From assembly GCA_964390305.1 (NCBI GenBank), contig CAYMHT010000008.1, positions 1 through 47,469 of the forward strand: a DNA stretch of 47,469 bases, in the 5' to 3' direction. The position numbers and the translations under genes were made by a program. Positions 1 to 7,818 of the stretch are shown piece by piece (position 1 is the first letter of the stretch; every line of letters begins with the position of its first letter). A model generated the notes under the pieces. It did no database searches and was not told the origin of the DNA. It saw nothing but the letters and a program-made list of their open reading frames with translations. The stretch comes from SKLM01 sp964390305 (GTDB lineage: Bacteria > Chloroflexota > Anaerolineae > B4-G1).

Positions 1-21
1 GGCTGAAGCGCAGAGTTGGGC

Positions 22-39
22 GGGGATCTGGCGATCCCC
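22..39. repeat. Short palindromic hairpin with TGGC loop
   Basis: A perfect 7-bp stem (GGGGATC / GATCCCC) closes a TGGC loop. A second hairpin with the same TGGC loop and a compensated stem pair lies at 30563-30578, between ftsQ and ftsA. Together they look like two copies of a dispersed palindromic element. No gene is visible in bases 1-161. Confidence 0.5.
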
Positions 40-143
40 TGTGAGCGTGGGGTGGTGTGGAGGTGAGACGTCAGCAGGCCGGTCGACGAAGGCTGGCACA
101 CGTTCTCGCGGTCTCGAGGGGGCTCTCGAAACGGGATAGCCGG

Positions 144-160
144 TCGGGTCGCAAACCCGA
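144..160. repeat. Hairpin abutting the GH13 stop codon
   Basis: A 6-bp inverted repeat (TCGGGT / ACCCGA, 5-nt loop) begins one base beyond the stop codon (162-164) of the minus-strand GH13 gene. It could act as a weak transcript 3' end, but there is no T-run. It could equally be a palindromic repeat that has landed at the gene end. Confidence 0.4.
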
Positions 161-161
161 T

Positions 162-3100
162 CTACACGGCTCTGGCGGCGTCGAGGAGCTTCTCCAGCTG
201 GTAGTCGGATTCAGCCTCGGCGCGCTGGAGGCTCGTGATCACGCGGTGGCAGGCGGCGATGGCCTCGGCTGCCTGCTCGGGTGAGCGATGTGGATCGGCG
301 GCGATGGCGACGGCGGCTATGAGCTCCATCCACCAGAGCAGCTGCCCGAAGGCCTCAGCGTTGAACCAGAGCACGTCCTGGTAGCGGTTGACCTGCAGGA
401 AGCGCTGAACCTCTTCGTCCTCCAGCCAGGCATGGAGGATCCGGTAGGCCCGGTCGCCGGCGGGATCGTCGATCTCGAACCAGCGCTGGTGCGCGGTCGC
501 GATCTTCACGGTGTTGACGGCCCACGAGGCGGAGCCTTCGTCGAGGCCCAGATCCTGCAGGACACCGGCGGTGATCTTGCCGAGCAACCATTCATCCTGC
601 CAGCTGCGGCTTATCTGGGCGAAGGCCGACTCATCGACGACCTTGCCGAGGGCGTGGGTGAAGAGCCATGCGAGCAGGGTCGACCAGGTCTCGACGTCGT
701 CATCGAGGCCAACGGCAGGGACAGCGGGGGGGCCGTCGTGGAGCGCCTCGGCGACGGAAGCGCGCAGCGGCAGGTGGCGGCCGATGCTGGGAAGCGTCAG
801 TGCCACATCGAGCTTCCGTCGGACCTCGCCAGCGACGGTCTCTGCGCCATTGCCCCCGTCGGCCCGGGACTGGATGGCGCGGAGCAGGTGGAGCATCCTG
901 CGCTCCACCTCGTCGACCAGCTCCCGGCGCTCGTCGGCCTCCATGGCGTCGTCCGGGCGCTCCCTGGCCTCCATCAGCCGGTGGAAGAGATCCGGGTTGA
1001 CGAGCTCGCGGAAGGGCCGGTGGACGGGCTGGAGGAGGAGCTCCTTGAGGGCCTCTTGGACGCTGGGCACGCCTCGTCCGTCAAGGTATGCGGTGAGCTG
1101 GGCGTACTGGTGCCAGGCTGTGTCGCGAACCTGGCGGAAATCGAGGAAGACGTGGTGAGTGTAGGCGCCGAGCTGGGCGTAGAGACCCTTCTCGTGGAGC
1201 TCCCGGTTCCTGCGGATGTACTCCAGATCGTCGACGTGATCGCGGAAGATGGTGAAGGTCTCGTCGTCGTCGCGCAGATCGAGCCCCTCGCCGAGGGATC
1301 GCTGAACCAGGCGCTTCTCGTCGTCCCCGGTCTTTACCGCATAGGCGACGGAGGTGCGGACCCAGCCACGGGTCTCGGCGTACTTGTTATGGTAGAGGAC
1401 CAAGGCGCGCTCGTCGCCGACGCGGTTTGAGTAGGCAAAGACATCCTCGTTGACGTGTCCCTCGGCGGTGAAGAAGTCGTAGAGGAGGAAGTTCTCGACG
1501 CCGGCGAAGAGATAGCGCTTGTGGAGGAGGGGGAATATCTCGCGCTGGTGGCGCTCCACCAGGTGCGGGTCTGGCGTCTCATCCCAGTACGCGCGCTGGT
1601 ATTCCATGCCGTACTTCTCGGCGTACCCTTCGATCTGCCCGTGTCCGAACATGGGGAGACCCGGCATGGTGGCCAGGAGGGTACAGATGCCGAAGTACTT
1701 GTCGCCCTTGCCGAACTGGTCGACCGCCGTGCGCTCGTCGGGGTTGTTCATGAAGTTGACGTAGCGCTTCATGATGCGCGGATCGAACTCCAGCGTGTTC
1801 TTCATCACGCTGCGATACTTGGCGTTGTCCTCGTCGCGGAGCATATTCATAAAGGCGCTGTTGTAGACGCGATGCATGCCGAGGGTGCGCACGAAGTAGC
1901 CTTCCATGAGCCAGAAGGCCTCGGCGAGGAGAAGGGTATCGGGCACCTCCTGTGCGACACGGTCGACAACCTGGCGCCAGAACTCCTGCGGCATCAACGC
2001 GTCGAACTGCTGCCTGGTCAGGCCGTGCTCCGCGCGCGAGGGGATCGCCCCGCCGGTGCCGGGCTCCGGGAACCAGAGGCGCTGATAGTGCTTCTTGGCG
2101 AGGGTCATCGCGGCGTCGAAGCGGATGATGGGAAACTTCCGCGCGACGTCAAGGATCATCTGGATCACCGCCTCGCGCACCTCCTCCTTCAGGAAGTTGA
2201 GCTGCGCGGTATCGTTCCACGGCATGCTGGTGCCGTCGTTGCCGTGGTAGATGTACCGCTCGTCGCCGGTCCAGTGATCGAGGCGCTTGAAGACGACGGC
2301 GGCGTCGGTGCGATCGTAATAGCCATCCTCCAGATAGATGCCCACCCGTTCGTCGCTGCACAGGTCCGGGCCGCTGAAGGAGTAGGAGGGGAACGGCGAG
2401 TGGTCGAGGGAGAGGAAGCGGTCGGGGTGCTCGATGACCCAGTGGGAGTCGATACCCATGTGATTGGGCACCATGTCGCTGGCGAGACGGATGCCCCGCT
2501 GCCAGGCCCGGTCGCGAAGGTTGGCGTACGCGTCCTCTCCGCCGAGGTCATCGGCGACGCGGTAGTCGTCCACTGAGTAGGCAGACGCGACGGCCTCCGG
2601 GTTTCCCATCATCTGTTTGATGCGCTGCGAGGCCGAGCTCCGCTCCCATAGACCAATGAGCCACAGGGCGGTGAAGCCGCGTCTGGCCAGGGTGTCCAGC
2701 TCCTGGTCGGGGATCTGGTCGAGGCGGCTGATCGAGCGTTCGTACTCCCGCGAGAGCTGATGGAGCCAGACGTAGGCGTTTTTGGCCAGGAGGACGACCT
2801 GGGGCATCCAGTCCTGGTCGGGGCTGAAGCGCTCAACCTCTAACCCTTCGAACTCGTAGACGCGGCTTGGACCGGGGCCCAGGAAAGCAGCCTTCTGCTC
2901 CTCGGCGATGAGATCGAGGCTGGTGAGGAGACGGTAGAGGTACCTGCCGAGCAGCGGACCCCAGCGCTGGCGCATGAACTCCAGCTGTCCCGAGAGGGAG
3001 TGGGGCGAGGCGGTGGCGGGGCTGCGGAGCATGTCGACCAGAGTCTGCTCGTCGGGTCCGAAGGTGGGTTGGGTATCGAAGAAGTCGTCCAGGGCGGACA

Positions 3101-3683
3101 TGACCTCGCGGTAGGTGGTCTCCTTCTCAAGCTCGGTGTCGTCGAACAGCTCGATGAAGGGGGAGTAGCCGGGGTTCTCGTTGGCCAGCCAGAGCAGGAG
3201 CATCTCCTCGAGGACGATGCGGCGATTGGGGACGCCGTCGGTCTCCCCCTCCAGGTAGTCGTCGACATCGATCTCCTGCCGGTAGACAGCGAGCGGGGGG
3301 AACTTGTCGACGAAGCGACGCAAGGTCCTGTCGAGGTTCTCTGCGCCGACGTGCTCCTCGAGCCAGTCCAACGCTTCCTGCATGACCGCGGGGTTCCTCT
3401 GCTGCCGGTACCGCTGGACGATGTAGTGGAGGATCTCGTCGATGAGGCCCATGGCGTTGATCTGACCCGCCCTCGCGGCCCGCTCCGGGTAGCGGACCAG
3501 ATCGCGCCGCTGGTTCATCTTCTGAGCGAAGACGCGGGCGGCATGGAAGTTGGCGAAGATCACGTTGCCGGTGAGGGTGAATAGCGACTGGTCGAAGTCG
3601 TAGAGCTCACGCGCTTCACGGGAGATGTGGAACTCCATCGTAATGCGCGACTGGGCGCAGGGGTGCGACAAGGGAGAGTGCAT
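162..3683 (-). CDS. Large GH13-family (alpha-amylase-like) protein
   Basis: A 1173-residue protein with a GH13 alpha-amylase barrel in its middle. GH13 enzymes cleave or transfer alpha-glucan chains. Visible signatures are region I DMVPNHMG, region II IIRFDAAM with the predicted nucleophile D523, region III LLAEAF with the predicted acid/base E588, and region IV MNNPDER with D649. In region IV the usual NHD triplet reads NPD, so the transition-state histidine is a proline. About 330 residues before the barrel and about 350 after it are helical and not recognised. No signal peptide is seen, so it is probably cytoplasmic. The start at 3683 is chosen because AAGGAG lies 6 nt upstream; the longer frame to 3773 has no such support. 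It is probably co-transcribed behind the GH57 gene. Glycogen or maltodextrin turnover is likely, but substrate and activity are uncertain. Confidence 0.85.
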   Translation of the reverse strand: MHSPLSHPCAQSRITMEFHISREARELYDFDQSLFTLTGNVIFANFHAARVFAQKMNQRRDLVRYPERAARAGQINAMGLIDEILHYIVQRYRQQRNPAVMQEALDWLEEHVGAENLDRTLRRFVDKFPPLAVYRQEIDVDDYLEGETDGVPNRRIVLEEMLLLWLANENPGYSPFIELFDDTELEKETTYREVMSALDDFFDTQPTFGPDEQTLVDMLRSPATASPHSLSGQLEFMRQRWGPLLGRYLYRLLTSLDLIAEEQKAAFLGPGPSRVYEFEGLEVERFSPDQDWMPQVVLLAKNAYVWLHQLSREYERSISRLDQIPDQELDTLARRGFTALWLIGLWERSSASQRIKQMMGNPEAVASAYSVDDYRVADDLGGEDAYANLRDRAWQRGIRLASDMVPNHMGIDSHWVIEHPDRFLSLDHSPFPSYSFSGPDLCSDERVGIYLEDGYYDRTDAAVVFKRLDHWTGDERYIYHGNDGTSMPWNDTAQLNFLKEEVREAVIQMILDVARKFPIIRFDAAMTLAKKHYQRLWFPEPGTGGAIPSRAEHGLTRQQFDALMPQEFWRQVVDRVAQEVPDTLLLAEAFWLMEGYFVRTLGMHRVYNSAFMNMLRDEDNAKYRSVMKNTLEFDPRIMKRYVNFMNNPDERTAVDQFGKGDKYFGICTLLATMPGLPMFGHGQIEGYAEKYGMEYQRAYWDETPDPHLVERHQREIFPLLHKRYLFAGVENFLLYDFFTAEGHVNEDVFAYSNRVGDERALVLYHNKYAETRGWVRTSVAYAVKTGDDEKRLVQRSLGEGLDLRDDDETFTIFRDHVDDLEYIRRNRELHEKGLYAQLGAYTHHVFLDFRQVRDTAWHQYAQLTAYLDGRGVPSVQEALKELLLQPVHRPFRELVNPDLFHRLMEARERPDDAMEADERRELVDEVERRMLHLLRAIQSRADGGNGAETVAGEVRRKLDVALTLPSIGRHLPLRASVAEALHDGPPAVPAVGLDDDVETWSTLLAWLFTHALGKVVDESAFAQISRSWQDEWLLGKITAGVLQDLGLDEGSASWAVNTVKIATAHQRWFEIDDPAGDRAYRILHAWLEDEEVQRFLQVNRYQDVLWFNAEAFGQLLWWMELIAAVAIAADPHRSPEQAAEAIAACHRVITSLQRAEAESDYQLEKLLDAARAV

Positions 3684-3689
3684 ACGGGA

Positions 3690-3695
3690 CTCCTT
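3690..3695 (-). promoter_or_regulatory. Shine-Dalgarno AAGGAG deciding the GH13 start
   Basis: The minus strand reads AAGGAG, 6 nt and then ATG at 3683. Two other in-frame ATGs, at 3773 and 3638, lack an equivalent site. The start is therefore set at 3683. Confidence 0.6.
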
Positions 3696-3849
3696 ATTCA
3701 CGTCGGTACCGATCACCAGTCTGTGGGCGGCCCTTCGACGTTGCTCAGGGCATCGCATGTCCATCAGGAGCATCTAAATGATCGCTTACTCGTCTTGACG
3801 CATAGAAGCTGTTCACCCTGTGCCGGGAGCCGTGTGGGGTCGACAGCGG

Positions 3850-5988
3850 CTAGAGGTCGAGCTCCGTCAGGGTGAGGGTCAGCTCTGCCTCCCAGGGGCG
3901 CCCGGGCTCCAGCAACATGTCCCACCAAAGGAGGGTACACGTGCCCTGGTAGACCCGTTCGTAGCCGGCCTCCGAGTTGGAGACGACCTCCAGTGGGAAG
4001 TACCATAGATTGGCCGGCCGACCGAGATGGAGCTTCACCTCGCCGGCCAGATCGGGCAGCGTCGATCCGACGGTCAGGGTTGAGATCTCCGCGTCGCCCG
4101 CGAAGGTGTTCAGGCTGCGGCGGTCGGCGCCCACGGCGAGGTAGCCGTGGTGGCTGTCGCCGCCTACGATCCCCCAGTTCAGCTCAACGCCAAAGCGGAG
4201 ATTGGCCGAGATGTCGTCGAGGCCGGTTACGCGATAGCTGACCGTCAGTTCGGGCGAGCCGGCCTCCAGGTCGATGGTCTTTTCGATTCGGACGCGGAAG
4301 GCGACCTCGCCCTCCGAGACGGTGCCGTCGCGTGCCAGGGTCAACGTCACAGCCTCTTTCTTCTCTTCGACTGTGGCACGATATGGCCGGCGGACGAAGT
4401 CGCCCCGTTCTTCGTAATCTGCCTGGTAGAAGGCCTCGGGTGTCGTTCCAGGGTCGAGGAAGTGGTCGAGGAGCGCGGCGCGCCGGTGCCGGTCGTAGAA
4501 GAGGCAGAGGTGGACATCCTGCTCCTTCACTGCCACGCCGTTTGGAATCTCCGCTTCTCCAGGGAGGAAGAGGCGTCCCTCCTCGGCTGCCCTGCGCAAG
4601 TCGCGGTGGTACCCTTCGCGGCGGCGGGTCATGGTGTTGAGGAGGTTGTAGCGACGGCGCCGCCAGTCCCATTCGACCAGGGTGCCGCCGTACGATGGCT
4701 TGAAGATCAAGACCTGCTGGTCGGTGTTGAGGATGACCTCTTCCTGCCCGTCGGCGTCGAAGTCTCGCCGCTCGACACGGGCCCAGGTTGGGACCTGCCC
4801 AGCTCCGCGGTCGGCCAACTCCTCTGCCGCGATCAGGTGGGCGAAGTTGGCGACGCGGATGTGGAAGAAGTAGATGCCACCGAACAGGCCGTGCCAGTAG
4901 GCGCAGTTGCACTGAGCTGACCAGGTGTGATCCAGGGCCCGGCGCCTCGTTTCCCCTTCCGGCAGAGCGCGGGCCTTGCGGCTGACCCAGAGCATCTTCT
5001 TGTGCATCTGGTTTACCTCGTCATAGCGGCGCATGAAGGAGCGCCAGAATCCCCCTGTTACGAAGCGCCGTACGTCGTCCCGTCCCTGTTCCTCGAGCTC
5101 GCGCTGTACTCGAGCGAGTTCGGCGAAGGCATCGGGCGGGAGGGCCCAGTGCATCATCTCCTCGTAGGACCCGCACGGCAGGTAGACGCGACCGAGGGGC
5201 GCCCAGCGGGCGGCTACTTCGCCCAGCGGGCGGGTGTCCAGCCAGTCGGCGTTGGCCTCGAGGGCAGTGAAAAAGCGCTCAACCCACCTGGTCTCTCCCC
5301 AGCAGTGGTTCCAGGTATCGGGCCAGAGGCCGAACTTCTCTCCGTCGTCGCCGGATACGGCGACTCCGCCGGGATGGGCCTGGGCTTGCTCGTGCAACCA
5401 CTCGATGACCGTCTCGACAGGATGCCAGGGGACGGCGTAACGGAGGTGCATCACGTTGCCGAAGACCATCAGTGGATAGCCCTGCTCCTCAGTCATGTAG
5501 GGCCCGAAGAGGTCGTCGTCGGTAAGGCCCACCATCTTGAACGGCGTGTCGTCGAGGAGCGTGTACTCGACGCCGGCCTCGGCGAGGGGCTTCGGCAGGT
5601 GCGGCTCCCAGATCCGCTCGGCGACCCAGGCGCCGGTGGGACGACGGCCAAATCGCTCGACGAGGAAGTCGGTCATCTTGCGCAGCTGTCCACGTTTGTC
5701 GGCGTCAGGGATAGCGGCGAGGACGGGCTCGTAGTAGCCGCCCGTGAGCAGTTCGACCTGCTCCTGGGCCACGAGGTCGCCCAGCTGATCCAGGTGATCG
5801 GGCCGATTGGCGCCGAGCCAGTCGAGGAGGGGACCGGTGTAGTGGATCGTCAGCCGGACGCCCGGATGGCGGGTCAGGGTGTCGAGCATCGGCTCGTACG
5901 CCTTCTCGGTAGCCTCGGCGAAGACGTGAGCCAGGTTTCCGACTGGCTGGTGGTTATGGATGACGAGGCAGAGCGTCAGGGTAGACAT
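3850..5988 (-). CDS. GH57 alpha-amylase / 4-alpha-glucanotransferase-type enzyme
   Basis: A 712-residue member of glycoside hydrolase family 57, which hydrolyses or disproportionates alpha-1,4-glucans by a retaining mechanism. Motif HNHQP is at residues 11-15. The predicted nucleophile is E124 in WVAERIWEP, and the predicted acid/base is D214 in SGDDGEKFG. Both agree within a residue with the well-studied Thermococcus litoralis 4-alpha-glucanotransferase. The C-terminal half (about 400-712) resembles the beta-rich accessory domains of that subgroup. No signal peptide is present. The ATG at 5988 is preferred because the family motif begins 11 residues in; upstream frame continues to a TTG at 6069. 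The Shine-Dalgarno is weak. It precedes the GH13 gene on the same strand by 166 bp. Glucanotransferase is favoured over amylase from the catalytic spacing, but this cannot be proven here. Confidence 0.9.
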   Translation of the reverse strand: MSTLTLCLVIHNHQPVGNLAHVFAEATEKAYEPMLDTLTRHPGVRLTIHYTGPLLDWLGANRPDHLDQLGDLVAQEQVELLTGGYYEPVLAAIPDADKRGQLRKMTDFLVERFGRRPTGAWVAERIWEPHLPKPLAEAGVEYTLLDDTPFKMVGLTDDDLFGPYMTEEQGYPLMVFGNVMHLRYAVPWHPVETVIEWLHEQAQAHPGGVAVSGDDGEKFGLWPDTWNHCWGETRWVERFFTALEANADWLDTRPLGEVAARWAPLGRVYLPCGSYEEMMHWALPPDAFAELARVQRELEEQGRDDVRRFVTGGFWRSFMRRYDEVNQMHKKMLWVSRKARALPEGETRRRALDHTWSAQCNCAYWHGLFGGIYFFHIRVANFAHLIAAEELADRGAGQVPTWARVERRDFDADGQEEVILNTDQQVLIFKPSYGGTLVEWDWRRRRYNLLNTMTRRREGYHRDLRRAAEEGRLFLPGEAEIPNGVAVKEQDVHLCLFYDRHRRAALLDHFLDPGTTPEAFYQADYEERGDFVRRPYRATVEEKKEAVTLTLARDGTVSEGEVAFRVRIEKTIDLEAGSPELTVSYRVTGLDDISANLRFGVELNWGIVGGDSHHGYLAVGADRRSLNTFAGDAEISTLTVGSTLPDLAGEVKLHLGRPANLWYFPLEVVSNSEAGYERVYQGTCTLLWWDMLLEPGRPWEAELTLTLTELDL

Positions 5989-6216
5989 CGCTTGGCCGTC
6001 ATTTGCTGATACAGTCCGTGTCTGGTTATGGCTGCGAGGTATTGTCGTCCATTTCCGTGGATTGGTCAAGTGGGGTGGCGAGGGGGCAGGATGGACTGCC
6101 GTCGTGCCAAGCTCGACGGTTCTTCCAGTTCGCCAGGCGTGTTGCCCCCTCGCGGTGCTCGACCTACGCGGAAGTGGCGCGCTGTGCGGTGCGCGGTGAA
6201 CAGCGGCATCGTAACC

Positions 6217-6245
6217 TTGCCATTCTGTGGTGTTCGTGCTAGACT
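6217..6245 (+). promoter_or_regulatory. Candidate sigma70-type promoter (TTGCCA-17-TAGACT)
   Basis: In the 466-bp gap between the divergent GH57 and 6455 genes, TTGCCA (6217-6222) and TAGACT (6240-6245) are separated by 17 bp. A transcript would have a leader of about 200 nt before the ATG at 6455. Nothing else was recognised in 5989-6454. Confidence 0.45.
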
Positions 6246-6454
6246 ATTTTGTTGATTGTGGTGGGTCGAGGGGGTTCGGTCTGCGCCGGAACAGGGCGGC
6301 TGGTGGCAGGCGCGGCGCGAGCGAATGGGGCCCGGGACCAGGAGAGGACCGGGGTGGGATTGTGGGTTGACCAGGGAGGAAGACCAGGGTCCAGAGGTGA
6401 GCAGTCGGTGGTGGTGCGGTCGGGCACTGGTTGAGGGCACTGTGAGGTAGATCA

Positions 6455-7204
6455 ATGTATAAGCGTATGTTGGCTGTGGGACTGGTGGTGCTGGCGATGC
6501 TGCTGGTGATGGGTCCGGTGGGCCGGGCGGCGCCGCTTTTCCAGGCGCAATCGATGATCACCTATCCGGATGACGGGGCAACGGTCAGTGGACGGGTCGA
6601 GGTCAGGGGGATCGCCAAGCATCCGAACATAGACTTCTACCAGGTGCGATATGCGCCCGGTCGGCAGCCGGAGGGCGGCTCACAGTGGCAAGACTTCGCC
6701 ATCGTCGAGGGGCAGCAGGTGGAGAATGACGTGTTAGGAACCTGGGACACGACGCAGCTGCCGGATGGTCAGTACACGCTGGCGCTGGCAGTTTGGGGTG
6801 TCGATGATCCAAACAACCCGTACGTTTACTTTGTCACGGATCTGACGGTGGATCACACGCAGCCCGTCGACACGCCGACGCCCGAGCAGACGCCGACGGA
6901 AGCGGCGCCGGAGGTGACGCCGACCCCCGGCCCGACGCCTACGGCTGTAGCCGTTGAGCAGCCACCGTCGCCGACCCCGCGCTCGACGCCGACCCGTCAA
7001 CCGGCTTTGGAGGAGACCCCAACGGTGCCGTCTGACGACGGACTGGAGGTGCCGCTCAACATGGGGCAGCTTCGCCAGGGGTTCTGCGCCGGTGGTCTAA
7101 TCACGGTGCTTCTGCTGTCGCTCTGGGGGCTCTACGGATTGGCAAAGGCTGGCGTGCGGTGGTTCCTGCGGCAGCGCTCAACCTCATCGGAGACGGGCCG
7201 CTGA
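6455..7204 (+). CDS. Secreted, membrane-anchored protein with Pro/Thr stalk
   Basis: A 249-residue predicted surface protein of unknown function. Residues 1-25 form a signal peptide (MYKR then a hydrophobic stretch to about GRAA). Residues about 33-135 form a beta-rich domain whose opening (ITYPDDGATVSGRVEVRG) resembles bacterial Ig-like extracellular modules. Residues about 140-190 are a Pro/Thr-rich stalk with TPTP-type repeats. A C-terminal transmembrane helix (about 212-232) is followed by a basic tail, so the Ig-like domain should face outward. GAGGTAG sits a few bases before the ATG. pth follows after 40 bp. The architecture is common in Chloroflexota envelope proteins; a sugar- or protein-binding role is only a guess. 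Confidence 0.75.
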   Translation: MYKRMLAVGLVVLAMLLVMGPVGRAAPLFQAQSMITYPDDGATVSGRVEVRGIAKHPNIDFYQVRYAPGRQPEGGSQWQDFAIVEGQQVENDVLGTWDTTQLPDGQYTLALAVWGVDDPNNPYVYFVTDLTVDHTQPVDTPTPEQTPTEAAPEVTPTPGPTPTAVAVEQPPSPTPRSTPTRQPALEETPTVPSDDGLEVPLNMGQLRQGFCAGGLITVLLLSLWGLYGLAKAGVRWFLRQRSTSSETGR

Positions 7205-7244
7205 GGCGCCTGTCGGGTATTCAGAGAGTCAGTCAGGCATCGCT

Positions 7245-7817
7245 GTGAGCCGCTGTCTCATCGCCGGCCTGGGCAACCCAGGCCCGACGTACGCTGACCA
7301 TCGACACAACGTCGGCTTCCGGTGTGTGGAGCGCCTCGCCTCTGCCCATGGTCTCTCTTTCAATCGACGGCAGAAGCGGGCGCTCATCGCGGTGGGTAGG
7401 GTGAAGCAGCGCTCCGTTATCCTGCTCAAGCCCCGCACGTTCATGAACCGGAGCGGGTACGCCGTAGCTTCGCTGGTCAACTTCTACAAGGTGCCCCTGG
7501 AGCGGCTGCTCGTGGTCTACGACGATCTCGACCTGCCACTGGGGACCACGCGCATGCGGCCTTCAGGGGGTGCGGGAGGCCACCGAGGGATGCGCTCGAT
7601 CATCCGTCAGTTGGGCAGCCGGGACTTCCCGCGCTTGCGGATTGGCATTGGTCGGCCGCCAGGCCGGACGGATCCGGCCGACTACGTGCTCCAGGATTTC
7701 TCCGCCGATGAGGAGCCGCTGCTGGACGAGGCGCTGGAGCAGGCTGTGGCCGCGATCGAGACCTGGCTGGCGGAGGGGATCGACGAGGCCATGAGCTCGT
7801 ACAACCGGAGCGTGTAG
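7245..7817 (+). CDS. pth: Peptidyl-tRNA hydrolase
   Basis: A 190-residue cytosolic enzyme that releases tRNA from prematurely dropped peptidyl-tRNAs. Family hallmarks are the N-terminal LIAGLGNPGPTYADHRHN, with N11 and predicted catalytic H21, the FMNRSG motif, and the YDDLDLPLG motif with its conserved Asp. GGAGGHRG and GIGRP are also present. Length is normal for bacterial Pth. The start is GTG at 7245, with only a weak AGG upstream. The stop is one base before the mfd start, so the two are probably translationally coupled. Confidence 0.96.
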   Translation: MSRCLIAGLGNPGPTYADHRHNVGFRCVERLASAHGLSFNRRQKRALIAVGRVKQRSVILLKPRTFMNRSGYAVASLVNFYKVPLERLLVVYDDLDLPLGTTRMRPSGGAGGHRGMRSIIRQLGSRDFPRLRIGIGRPPGRTDPADYVLQDFSADEEPLLDEALEQAVAAIETWLAEGIDEAMSSYNRSV

Positions 7818-7818
7818 T

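Noticed and set aside
288..2576. Long plus-strand open frames opposite the GH13 gene
   Set aside because: They are antisense shadows caused by high G+C; the minus-strand frame carries clear GH13 motifs.
3774..3849. A possible extra gene between the GH13 and GH57 genes
   Set aside because: The gap is short and the open frames lack protein-like composition.
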